Part shown: piece by piece, positions 55,401 to 64,000 of the stretch
How positions within the stretch are numbered: the stretch's first letter is position 1
Layout: each line of letters opens with the position of its first letter
Assembly: GCA_004369045.1 (NCBI GenBank)
Contig: ML213504.1
Location: 1,397,508-1,461,507 of the forward strand
Origin: Heliocybe sulcata
Lineage: Eukaryota > Basidiomycota > Agaricomycetes > Gloeophyllales > Gloeophyllaceae
Direction: 5' to 3'
Length of the DNA stretch: 64,000 nt
Translations under genes and position numbers: made by a program
The notes under the pieces: model-generated
Seen by the model: the letters and a program-made list of their open reading frames with translations, nothing else
What the model was told of the DNA's origin: nothing
Database searches by the model: none

Positions 55401-56112
55401 TTGTTCTATTGCGCCCCAGTACGTACGAAGCTGCGATGGTGGGGACAGCGTGTCGGTGTGTTGGATGCGTGCGGGCCGCATCCGACACGGGACTTCGCAG
55501 AGTGCTAGTGACGGCGGGCAACAAATGCGCAGTAGTGATATGCAACGACATTTGATCCCGTGGGCAATCTGTGGAGCGTGAAAGAGGCAAAGTGTCGCAG
55601 TTGCTTACTGCCGAGCGCACTAAGTCGTCGAGGGCGAGATATTTGCGTTTCACAGGGCGGACGTAAATGCGCGACTGCGTACCCGATTAGGCAGTCGCGC
55701 TATCTCCATCGGGTAAGGTCGGCGGGGCTTCTGAGATCTAATGCGCGATCCAAATTGGGCGGAATCTGAATGAGCATCGAAGCTCTCTCAGCTGCTATCA
55801 CTGCTTTCCGGCCGAGCGTTACCACCGTAGCCCGTCCGCGCTGTACGGGGCTATCTCATACTTGGTCGTAAGACCTGCGCAGCTGAGGAAGATGGGTCGC
55901 GGCCAGCAGGGATACAGCACCGATTGCAGCGGGTCGGTGGAAGGCACGAGCGCCTGACGCGATTCATTTCAAGTGAGGACGTGCGTCAATCGGCGAGGCG
56001 CCGATCTGTTTTGGTGAGAACTCGAATTGGATCTGCTCGAACTTACATCTCGGGGCGGTGGCCTTGACTCAGATCTATCCCTTTTCCGTCACCCTCCCTC
56101 CGCCACATAGCC
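52474..56112. other. 3.6-kb region without supported genes
   Basis: The longest gene-poor stretch of the window. Open frames are short, on both strands, and show no domain, no signal peptide and no plausible splice chain. I found no transposase or reverse transcriptase motif and no long direct repeat by eye. A small hairpin is present at 55459-55487. It may hold long upstream regulatory sequence, a non-coding RNA or a fully decayed element. Confidence 0.5.
55459..55487. repeat. small inverted repeat (11-bp stem, 7-nt loop)
   Basis: TGTTGGATGCG pairs with CGCATCCGACA (one G:T pair) around a 7-nt GC-rich loop. Its role is unknown. Confidence 0.4.
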
Positions 56113-56118
56113 TATAAA
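56113..56118 (+). promoter_or_regulatory. TATA box of the Ser/Pro-rich protein gene
   Basis: TATAAA, 74 bp before the ATG at 56192 and followed by a strongly pyrimidine-rich leader. This is the classic arrangement of highly expressed basidiomycete genes. Confidence 0.5.
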
Positions 56119-56191
56119 GCCTTCCCCCTCCCTCGTCTTCCCCCATCTCCCGAACTGTACTATTCTCCACGCTCTTTAGTACGTTCAGAGC

Positions 56192-56971
56192 ATGTCGTGG
56201 TCATCGACATCCTACACTCGTTGCTCGTCGCCTCCGCCAATGTCTTCCCCCAAATATCTTCCGACGCCCTTACCATCGCCCCCTCCCTTCCATCGCAAGT
56301 CTTCCTCGTCATCGTTACGCAAACTCCAGTTCGAGCTGTCGGATCCTCCCATTCCACCTCGTCTCATCGGCTCGCCCCTCCTTAACAAGACGCTTCCACC
56401 CAGGCGTACGCGCCGGTCCGCAGAGGATTTGTCGTACTCGCAGAAGAGTAGTGTCGGGCTGGGTAAAGGCTTCGTAGACGCCTACGAATTCGGCGTCGGC
56501 GAGCCGCCAGCCTCAGATCAATACGTGCGCAAGTCTCCCCGCAGGCGCCCAGGCGCGCTACCACTGTCAGCCCCGTCCACTCCTTCGTCCCGCGCTTCAT
56601 CTCCACGAAGACCACTCGGGAATTCACGATCACCATGTCTCGCCTTTGCCGTCTCGCCCCGCTCTCCGCCATTAACACCTATCATTTCTTCACCTCCACC
56701 GCCTGTGCCTCCAATCCCTGTGTTCCTCTTGGAGCCAGGCGACATTGTGACCAAGCCGGTGTTGAGGCCAGTCAGAGTAAACAGGATAGAGGAGCATAAG
56801 GTGGAGCAGGTCGGTATCCCTGACCTGGAGCTCGAGATGGACTTGGGCGAGGACGCTATCAGCTACGCTCGCAAGCGGAGCGAGGTGAAGGAGAACAGGC
56901 CGAGGGAGGAGCCAATGACTTGCTCCAAGTTCCTGTCTTTGAAGAATGGCAGTTATATGGTCACTGCATAG
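56192..56971 (+). CDS. Ser/Pro-rich protein of unknown function, intronless
   Basis: Single-exon frame of 259 aa, dominated by Ser, Pro and Arg with many SP/SPR sites (KSPRRRPGALPLSAPSTPSS). I recognise no domain. A less repetitive C-terminus (PVFLLEPGDIVTKPVLRPVRVNRIEEHKVEQVGIP-type stretch) ends the protein. A TATA box and pyrimidine-rich leader sit just upstream, which supports expression. The composition suggests an intrinsically disordered phosphoprotein. Overlapping frames on both strands have no better features. Confidence 0.6.
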   Translation: MSWSSTSYTRCSSPPPMSSPKYLPTPLPSPPPFHRKSSSSSLRKLQFELSDPPIPPRLIGSPLLNKTLPPRRTRRSAEDLSYSQKSSVGLGKGFVDAYEFGVGEPPASDQYVRKSPRRRPGALPLSAPSTPSSRASSPRRPLGNSRSPCLAFAVSPRSPPLTPIISSPPPPVPPIPVFLLEPGDIVTKPVLRPVRVNRIEEHKVEQVGIPDLELEMDLGEDAISYARKRSEVKENRPREEPMTCSKFLSLKNGSYMVTA

Positions 56972-57849
56972 CCTTTTCTTTCATTCATACGACGCAACAC
57001 CACGCCATCACCGACCATTCAGCCAACCTCGCATCTTCATCGCCACTGCCTCTGTCACGCCCTCGGTCGTTCGTCCACTATCGCAAGCTCTCCTGTACCG
57101 TGTCATCACATGTTGTCCTCGCCAAAGCATTCCCACATTGTATGTCCTGCAAGACCTGATTCTACGCTACCACACTCTTTATTACAGTTTTTCTCCTCAT
57201 ATTCTACTTTGAGCTGTGAAGGAGTTCCATGACCTTCCCTTGCATTCTCGCATTAGCCCATGGGCCAGCTGTTAATTTATTATATCGTCGCTCCCTGCTC
57301 TCGTTGTTTACGTTTCCTTAGGTTTTAGAGTAGATAATTCGGCACATTGTATTGTAGTTCATTCATCCGCGCCATCGAGCGCTTTCAGACGAGTAGTGTA
57401 TTGGTTCATATGTCGTAGTGATATCAGAAGAATCCAATCCGGAGTCGAGACGAAACATTCGCTAGATTACCACCGCCTGAACGAAAACATAGACTAGCCA
57501 GCAAAGCGACAAGTCGACATCTCAGATCTCAACAGTCGTGGGAGGTCGAGACAATTGATAATAGCTAAAAATAGCACAGGCGGTGTACCGCCGCCAAGGT
57601 GTCGGTGCGCGGCGACTACGAGAGCGCTGGCTTGTTGGTCCCCGTTGACCCTTCGTCCGACAGCGGGCCTCTTCGTTTCAGTGTGACGGTCGTTGATACG
57701 GCCCTGTTTTGCTTTCAACTCCGTCTGCATCGTGCTGGCCCTCGTCTCACGGACTCCTCCACGTTCAGCTATCTCACTTCCTCAGTAGAGCCGACCCACA
57801 CTGTGTTCGACAATCAGCGCCTGAGACGACCTCAGTGGAGAGTTGGGAT
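56972..57849. other. intergenic region, Ser/Pro-rich gene to WTAP-like gene
   Basis: About 880 bp with no supported gene. It contains a T-rich 3' UTR-like stretch to about 57300 and a GGCGGT/ACCGCC inverted repeat at 57579-57592. Confidence 0.5.
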
Positions 57850-59088
57850 ATGACGCTGCCGTCGACGAGGGAGATTGAGCTGGAGACGTTGTTGCGTAAG
57901 AGGGACGCACAGGTGCTTGAGTTGACCGTGAGTACCCCTCGAATATGAACGTCCGGACGCACTGTTCTATTGCTGATTGGTGAGTAGGATGAGGTGACGC
58001 GGCTCAGGCAGTATCTGTCGACACAACCGGCCCCTTCGACGACGGATCCTGTGTCTCTGCCACCTGCTTTGGTGGCTGTCTTGACGCCACATATAGTTCG
58101 CGCACAAGCGCCTGTTCATGCGAAGCTTGCTGGTGGTTCGGGTTCGGGAGGAGGCAATCATCACTTGGGAGCGAGTGCGAGTGGGAATACGGCGCTGGCG
58201 GCGCTGACGCAGCGGGCGAAGCTGCTTCAAGATGAGAATGATGAGTTGTATGAGTTGTTGAGGAGGAGTGAGACGGGGAAGTTGAAGGAGGAGGTTAGGG
58301 GGCTTAGGAGGGTTGTGAATAAGTTGGAGGGTGCGCTTCGCGGTGCGTTTGGCTTGCGATATGCGGCTAGGGGGATGGTTAATGATGCTTTTGCGATTTG
58401 TAGAATCGCATAACGTTGTTGTCAATTTGAGGTATGGGGTAAATTGATACGGGGGTATTTTCAGACTAACGCCATATTGGACAGTATGGAATTGGAGAAG
58501 TCGCATGAAACTTTTGCGGCGGCGCCGAATTCGTATTCTCGTCAAGGGCACGCGAATTCGAGGGCCGCGCCTGTGTTGAACAATGGGACGAAGCCGCCGC
58601 CGACTGAGCCGAGGGCGCATAAGAAGCCGAGGCTGTCGATGTCGGATCGGCAGGGCGCGCGGGCGAGCTTGTCGCCGACGGTCTCTTCGTCGGCGCCACA
58701 CGTCACTAGCCACACGTCGGGTGTGAATGCTATTCCGCTGAAGCGGAGGAATGCGGGGTCGCGGGATAGGGAGGGGGAGGAGGGGGTGAAGAGGGAGGAG
58801 GGGGAGGAGGGGAGGAAAAGGGCAAGGGGTGGGGAGGAGAGGGGGGAGAGGGGGAGGGATAGGCCGAGGGGGAGGGAGAGGGAGTGGGATAGGGAGAAGG
58901 AGCGCGAGAGGGATTTGGAGAGGAAGGAGGCGAGAGATGGGGGGAGGGAGAGGGAGAGGGATAGGGATCGGAGACGGAATGCTGTGGGTGGGACGGGGGC
59001 GGGGAGGAGGGTGGCTTCGAGACGCGAAAAGGGCGGGAGCCCGTATGGGAATGGCGATCGGACGTTGGCGCAGCGGTTGGGTCTGTGA
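57850..59088 (+). CDS. probable WTAP/FIP37-family coiled-coil protein (m6A writer subunit)
   Basis: 354 aa, exons 57850-57927, 57988-58342, 58404-58431, 58485-59088. Almost all of the first 180 residues are helical: EIELETLLRKRDAQVLELTDEVTRL, then TQRAKLLQDENDELYELLRR, TGKLKEEVRGLRRVVNKLEGALRES and VNLSMELEKSHETF. This spacing (a KLL-x-ENxEL helix, an S/TGK linker, then an xLxxELEKSxET helix) resembles WTAP, Mum2 and plant FIP37, whose coiled coils anchor the METTL3/IME4 methyltransferase. The last 100 residues are an extreme Arg/Glu/Asp/Gly tract (REREWDREKERERDLERK), like splicing-associated proteins. Without a search, another nuclear coiled-coil protein remains possible. Exon 3 is only 28 nt. 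Confidence 0.6.
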
Positions 59089-59274
59089 AGCTGGTCTTTG
59101 TGCACGCGTTGTCTCGGATGCTTCGGACGTTATAATTTCTCTTTTTTTCCATCCTGCGCAAGTTACACTAACCGGATGGGTGTTACTTTTTTTTTCTCGG
59201 CGTAGGGATGTCAATCATGATGCGTGGCGGGCTCGCTTAGTGTATCCGGTGCGCATCTTATTCACTTAGTCTTT

Positions 59275-59293
59275 CTTCTCTCTCTCTCTCTCT
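59275..59293 (+). repeat. (CT)n microsatellite
   Basis: Short CT dinucleotide run in the 3' flank of the WTAP-like gene. Confidence 0.8.
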
Positions 59294-59735
59294 GTATCCC
59301 TGTGACGGACACGCACTACCCACATACCCCCCGCAAAGCTGCTGTATTTTTATTTTTATTCTTTTTCATCACGGTCATTCTGTTAGACATTGATGTGAAG
59401 TACTGACTGATTTTGTGTATCGATTTACAGGTTGTACTAATAGTTCATGGGCTCTTTCATTTTTACTCTCTCTGTGTTGCTGTCGTACTGCTCTGATAAA
59501 ATGTATTTATGTGGCTGTTGGTGTGTTGTATCGTGTGTTAATCTATGGTATCGTCCTGTATATGGGTATCCTCTGGTGAGCTTGAAGGCGCAGTCGTTTG
59601 CTATGACTGGGAAGTTGTCCGGCGAGTCGCTTGCTGAGAAAGGTCATCTTTGGCATAGTATTAGGAGTATATAACAGTAGGGCATCACCTCCAGGAAGGG
59701 TACGTCGAGGAGGACAATGGTCCATAAATAGGACC

Positions 59736-59776
59736 CACGTGTAACGTGGACCGTGGTAAATTAATGGTCACGTGAC
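59736..59776. promoter_or_regulatory. paired CACGTG elements upstream of TRA1
   Basis: CACGTG at 59736-59741 and the 10-bp palindrome GTCACGTGAC at 59767-59776, 110-150 bp upstream of the TRA1 ATG. The second contains the same TCACGTGA core seen upstream of both photolyase copies. Confidence 0.45.
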
Positions 59777-59886
59777 ACAAAGAGAGGCTTAAGCTGGAGC
59801 TCTAGTCCGCGCTGCAGTGTGCCACATTCACCCCACGAAGGACTTGGCTGGCTTTACTCGCAGTCTCCGGCTGCTTTCTGCCCGTC

Positions 59887-62800
59887 ATGGAGAACGTTCC
59901 TCCGGTTGCTTCTGGGACCGAGTTGGAGCAGCGAGCGGCCTTCATCGCTGATCCCGGCATGGGTGCGCCTCATAGTCTTTAAGCGGTGGATGCTCACTGA
60001 GACGGTTCGTTAGATATGCAAAGGAGGATCAACTCTGCGGGAGAGTTAAGAGAGCTTATTGATGTTGTCAGAGACTCTGAGGCTGCGCGTGTTTTGCCCA
60101 ATATGGTCTCTAATTTGCTCGAGCTCGTGCGTACTGGAGAACCTGCGTTCAGACGGGATACGCCCGAGTTCCAATTGCGACGAGCTATTGTGGACATTAT
60201 TCATCGTGTGCCACATCAAGAGTCTTTGCGTCCGCTGGTTTTGACCGTCATCACCGGCTTGCTCGATTTGATTCGCAATGACAACGAGGACAATGCGGTC
60301 ACTTGCTGCAAGACCATTGTTGAGCTGGTTCGGTATTTCAGGCTGCTCAGTGAAGACCACGTCGCGGAGTTTATGGCCATTTTTACGACGCTCCTCCAGA
60401 ACACGAAGGAGCTGGTGGTGGAGCTGCTGTCGGAAGATTCGGCGCCTGTGGACCCGAACGTGTTGCTGCCGAGCACGAAGAGTTTCAAGGCGCTGGCGGA
60501 GATGTGTATGACTGTGGTCACGTTTTCGCAGAGCCATCGGCAGCTGCTTAGCAAGCACGTCCCTGGGATATTGCATCTCAATTACGAGATCCTCACGCTG
60601 GAGCCTCCCGCCCAGAAGCGGGCGAGAGAAGATTATGAGGCCATGGGCGGGTTCTGGACTGGAGTGGCTCCTACTATCAAGAATGTGCACGCGTACGGCG
60701 ACTTTGTTCAGGCGCAGATCAAGGTGAGCTTTCCGCGGGTGATTGTGCCACGCACAATGAACATGGGCGTTTAGATGATTTCGCACTCGGCGTATATATT
60801 ACGTGGTCTGGAAGAATATAACAAGTATGGGGATACGCTTGTCCTCACGGGGCTGCGCCTCTTTCAAGATTGTCCCCCCAATGCGGTCACGTCTCGCAAG
60901 GTGAGCATGTTGCGGGGATGCACGTTGCTGTGGCTGACCGCGCTGCTGTGCAGGACCTGATTATAGTGATGAGACACCTTTTGTCAACGACGCCTTATCG
61001 CAGAGCCCTCCTGCCGCATGTGGACAAGTTATTCGACGAGGACGTATTGCTGGGGAAGGGAATTGGTTCCAGGGAAACACTGCGGTGCGCCTCATGATCT
61101 GGTTCCTTGACCAATACTAAGATCAATCCATAGGGCATCGGTCTATGTGGCTTTGGCCGACTTTGTCCATCACCTCCGTCTGGAGCTGACGGCCAGCCAG
61201 ATGGCTCGCATCACTCTTGTCTATGCCACGCTGATGCACAACCCGGCTCTGATGAGCAACATCCACCTCATGTTTGCAAAGGTCATCATCAGCCTTGCCG
61301 ATGGCATGGTTCAGAAGGACAACAAGCAGGTTTCGAACAAGGCATTGATGTCCCTGTTGGAATCTTGTATAGAACGTTTGGAAGCGATTAATACCGTGTA
61401 CGAGGAGGCGAAGCGTAGAGAAGAGCAGACGCCAGAGGAGCAAATGATGCTGGATTATGCGTCTGTTGACAAGGCCCGTCCTGTCGGAGGTGCGACGTAC
61501 GCTTTTGAGAGGGAGCCCGAGATTGCCCATGGTGAGCGCTCTTTCTATGGTCGTCATATTACATGACACGATTTTGCCTAGAATCGCGCCACCTTTTCCG
61601 CCCCCTCCTGGTGTGTTGTCGTGCCTGTCTGATTAACCTCAAAAGAGGGGATGGACCAGTGCCGGATGGGATAGTGATCTCACGTCTTTTTGAAAGCTGC
61701 GTCAAGGGCATGAGTCTGTACGACAACGACGCACGAGAGGCAACCGACGCGATGGAGACCTTTGGTCAGGCTCTAGCAGAAGTCAATCTCCATGTTGTGC
61801 AAGAAGTGTGGACGCAGAAGATGGGCTTCTTCTTCGATGCGGCGCGCCAACGTCCGCAGCTGCTGCAAATATGCCAATCGCTCTTCGGAAAAGAAGCCAT
61901 TTCCCCGACGCTCATAGCAATTGTTCTTCGCTTTCTGATTGACAGACTCGCTATGCTGGGAGAATCAGAGGACCAAACTGCGGTTGTCACTATACGACTG
62001 TACAAGATGGCTTTTGCCGCCGTTGGGATCTTTCCTCAGACCAATGAGCCTATCCTCGCGGCTCACATAGGCAAGTTAATCATGGCCTGTTTCCCCCTTG
62101 CGGCCAAGGCGGAGAAGCCGCCGAACTACTACTTTCTCTTGCGAGCTCTCTTCCGAGCTGTCGGAGGCGGTGGCGGGCGATTTGAGCTGCTGTACAAGGA
62201 GGTACTTCCCCTGGTGCCGGAATTGCTTGAGAGTCTGAACCGGCAGCTCTACACCTTCCAGGGGCTAAGCAAGGATATGATTGTCGAGCTCTGCTTGACT
62301 GTGCCTCTGCGTCTGACCCATTTGCTACCGCATCTTCAACATCTTATGCGTCCATTGGTGTTTGCGCTTCGTGGAGCGCCGGAGTTGGTGTCACAAGGGC
62401 TTAGGACTCTTGAACTGTGTATCGATAATCTCACGCCGGATTTCATAGACCCGACGCTCAGTACAGTGCTGCGGGAACTGTCGGAGGCTCTGCATAGTCA
62501 CCTGAGGCCTCTCCCTTCAAACCTCCATCATGCCACCACGGCGGCGCGTATCCTCGGGAAACTCGGTGGCAGAAACCGCAGGCTGTTGTCTCGTGAGCCT
62601 CACTTGGAGTATCATCTATGTGCGGAGCATGCCAGCATCTCTCTATCGTTCGGCGGGAGAATAAGAGACGTCGACCTCGGCCCTGTGTCCGATCTAGCGT
62701 TGCGAGCTTTGCACGGTCCTGTCCCGGCGCTGCGCTCTCAAGCATATGCATACTTGGAGAACTGCCTTACTGTTCTCTCGCATGACGTACGTTTTTCACG

Positions 62801-64000
62801 ACTTGGTCGAAATGCCTTCTCATTCAGGCTTCTCATAGGGGTTGCACGGGCCTATCAGGCAGGAGATCTTCACTAGATGTCTTGAAGGTATCTTCAACGC
62901 CATTCATATGCCAGACTTCTCAGCGCAGGCCGAAGAGTATACAAGGAAACTCTCTCAAGTTATCTTCCGCACAGAACCGAGGCGAATGCATGCCAAGGAC
63001 GTTACTGCTCGAAAGTGGCCCAGTCCGCTTCTTTCCTGCTATCTGGAAGCATTGCCACATGCTTTGACGCGAGAGAGTCAGTCGGAAGTGGAGAAAGCCA
63101 AAGAACTCGTTGCGGCCGTCATCAAGGAGCTCATAGATATGAGCAACAATGTGCTCGCAGCTCAGGACGTTCTTCCCACTTTCCAGCATATAGCGGGCCG
63201 CTTCAGCGCTCTTTGCTTCGAAGACTCCTGGGCTCGAAAGAGTGCTGGATGTGCCGGTATCAAGATCATAAGCCGCATTCCGGACGCCGGCGTGAAATGG
63301 ATTACTGACAGAGAAGTGGATTTGGTGCGCAATCTGTTGCACGTGCTCAAGGACCTTCCATCAGATCTTCCTCGAGACGTGGATGAGGTGCTAGACGTAA
63401 TGACATGTGTGCTGCGTGTCAGTAATTCCGAACTGATGGCACCTCTGGGGCAAACCACCGAGGAGGCCCTCAACGCTCGCAGAAGCAAGATCGTCCACTC
63501 GGCGGGCATTTTTTTCTCAGAACTGTCTAGTGCCAACGCAATCGTACGCCGTGCGGTTCAGATGTGCATCGGATTGCTAGCAGAAATCAGTGGGAAGTCC
63601 GTTGTGGAGCTCGTGCTGCCTCATCGCGATCGCCTGTTGTCTGGGATATATGCAAAGCCCCTGAGAGCAGTTCCCCTGCCAATTCAGATTGGAATGATCG
63701 AAGCCATTCGATACTGCATTGAGCTAGATCCACCTTTGCCAGAACTGAACGAGGAGTTGCTGCGTCTTCTGCACGAAACCCTGGCGCTCGCTGATGCCGA
63801 CGACGCAAACCTACTCGGGCGAGGGAATGCTCGGCAGGGGGGAGTCGATATCATCAACCTTCGCGTAGCATCGATAAAGCTGCTGACCGCGTCAATGCCT
63901 ATGACCGATTTCTTTTCGAAGCACACGGCGACTCGCCAAAGGTACGATGATGGATGACCTTACTCCAGAGACGAAATGCTAAATTTATGCAGGGTAACCA
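59887..64000 (+). CDS. TRA1: Tra1/TRRAP-family PIKK pseudokinase, N-terminal part (cut by window end)
   Basis: Giant scaffold subunit of SAGA and NuA4 that contacts transcription activators. About 1252 codons are present; the rest, including FAT and kinase-like domains, lies beyond base 64000. Exons 59887-59962, 60014-60723, 60775-60900, 60954-61084, 61134-61531, 61582-62786, 62839-63941 and 63993 onward. The whole segment is HEAT-like helical repeats. Family landmarks: RRAIVDIIHRVP, NEDNAVTCCKTIVELVRYF, LVLTGLRLFQDCPPNAVTSRK, DEDVLLGKGIGSRETLR, VYVALADFVHHLR, YYFLLRALFRAVGGGGGRFELLYKE, LVSQGLRTLELCIDNL, RILGKLGGRNRRLL and SGIYAKPLRAVPLPIQIG. The ATG at 59887 gives a short leader ahead of the first repeat; exon 1 splicing at 59962 keeps frame. 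Confidence 0.93.

Larger units (their letters stand above)
59089..59886. other. intergenic region, WTAP-like to TRA1
   Basis: About 800 bp with no supported gene. It contains T-rich 3' UTR sequence, a short (CT)n tract and two CACGTG-type elements just upstream of TRA1. Confidence 0.5.

Noticed and set aside
57967-59214. 415-codon minus-strand frame rich in Arg, Pro and Leu
   Set aside because: It is the reverse complement of the Arg/Glu/Gly-rich tail and coiled coil of the WTAP-like gene. Its composition is that of a low-complexity shadow and it runs through the introns.
60046-60786. 246-codon minus-strand frame opposite TRA1 exon 2
   Set aside because: It is complementary to conserved HEAT-repeat coding sequence and has no features.

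Overview
The window is nuclear DNA from a filamentous fungus, most likely an agaricomycete basidiomycete. Genes are dense and lie on both strands. Most are split by many short introns of about 43-75 bp with GT(RNGY)...YAG ends, and intergenic gaps are usually a few hundred bases. The protein set is eukaryotic housekeeping plus typical mushroom-forming-fungus families. There are no bacterial-style operons, CRISPR arrays, tRNAs or rRNAs. I worked out exon chains by hand; each intact model closes in frame with a total length divisible by three.

Layout, left to right. 0.7-2.2 kb: Ran1/Vhs1-type protein kinase (-). 2.9-4.4 kb: xylitol/sorbitol dehydrogenase (+). 4.6-6.1 kb: acidic nuclear-looking protein of unknown function (+). 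6.2-8.9 kb: mitochondrial EF-G2 (MEF2, -). 9.0-10.0 kb: isoprenylcysteine methyltransferase (STE14, +). 10.2-10.9 kb: ribosomal protein L9 (-). 11.4-14.1 kb: PCF11 (+). 14.4-15.6 kb: an intronless Asp/Glu-racemase-superfamily/GAF fusion (+). 15.9-18.9 kb: a GNAT pseudogene (+) facing an intact CPD photolyase (-). 19.1-20.0 kb: PLP1/TXNDC9 (-). 20.5-22.3 kb: secreted M61-type peptidase (+). 22.5-24.2 kb: DOM34/pelota (+). 24.3-25.3 kb: URA3 (-), head to head with SWT1 (+). 27.6-29.2 kb: GT32 glycosyltransferase (+). 29.8-33.0 kb: PUS7 (-). 33.0-34.7 kb: MFS transporter (+). 35.3-38.4 kb: a decayed photolyase copy (+) facing an intact GNAT (-). 38.5-41.2 kb: DPH6 (+). 41.3-43.6 kb: GPH-type sugar transporter (-). 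44.9-47.0 kb: ankyrin protein (-). 47.1-47.8 kb: STEEP1-like protein (+). 50.4-52.3 kb: GH18 chitinase (-). 56.2-57.0 kb: Ser/Pro-rich protein (+). 57.8-59.1 kb: probable WTAP-family protein (+). 59.9 kb to the end: TRA1, truncated by the window edge.

The most striking structure is an inverted segmental duplication of about 3 kb. Arm A (about 15.93-19.0 kb) and arm B (about 35.19-38.25 kb) both carry the convergent pair photolyase + GNAT acetyltransferase, including their shared 3' intergenic DNA and a shared TCACGTGA box upstream of the photolyase. The arms have decayed reciprocally: A keeps a working photolyase and a broken GNAT, while B keeps a working GNAT and a frameshifted photolyase that has also lost substrate-contact tryptophans.

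Other points of interest are the single-cysteine, AMDase-like site of the racemase/GAF protein, a 98-nt intergenic hairpin at 44.5 kb, a perfect 33-bp inverted repeat pair at 48.1/48.8 kb, two GC-AG introns, and several stop-free introns whose length is a multiple of three. Many genes belong to information processing (translation rescue, tRNA and diphthamide modification, 3'-end formation, chromatin co-activation), but they are not organised as a pathway cluster.
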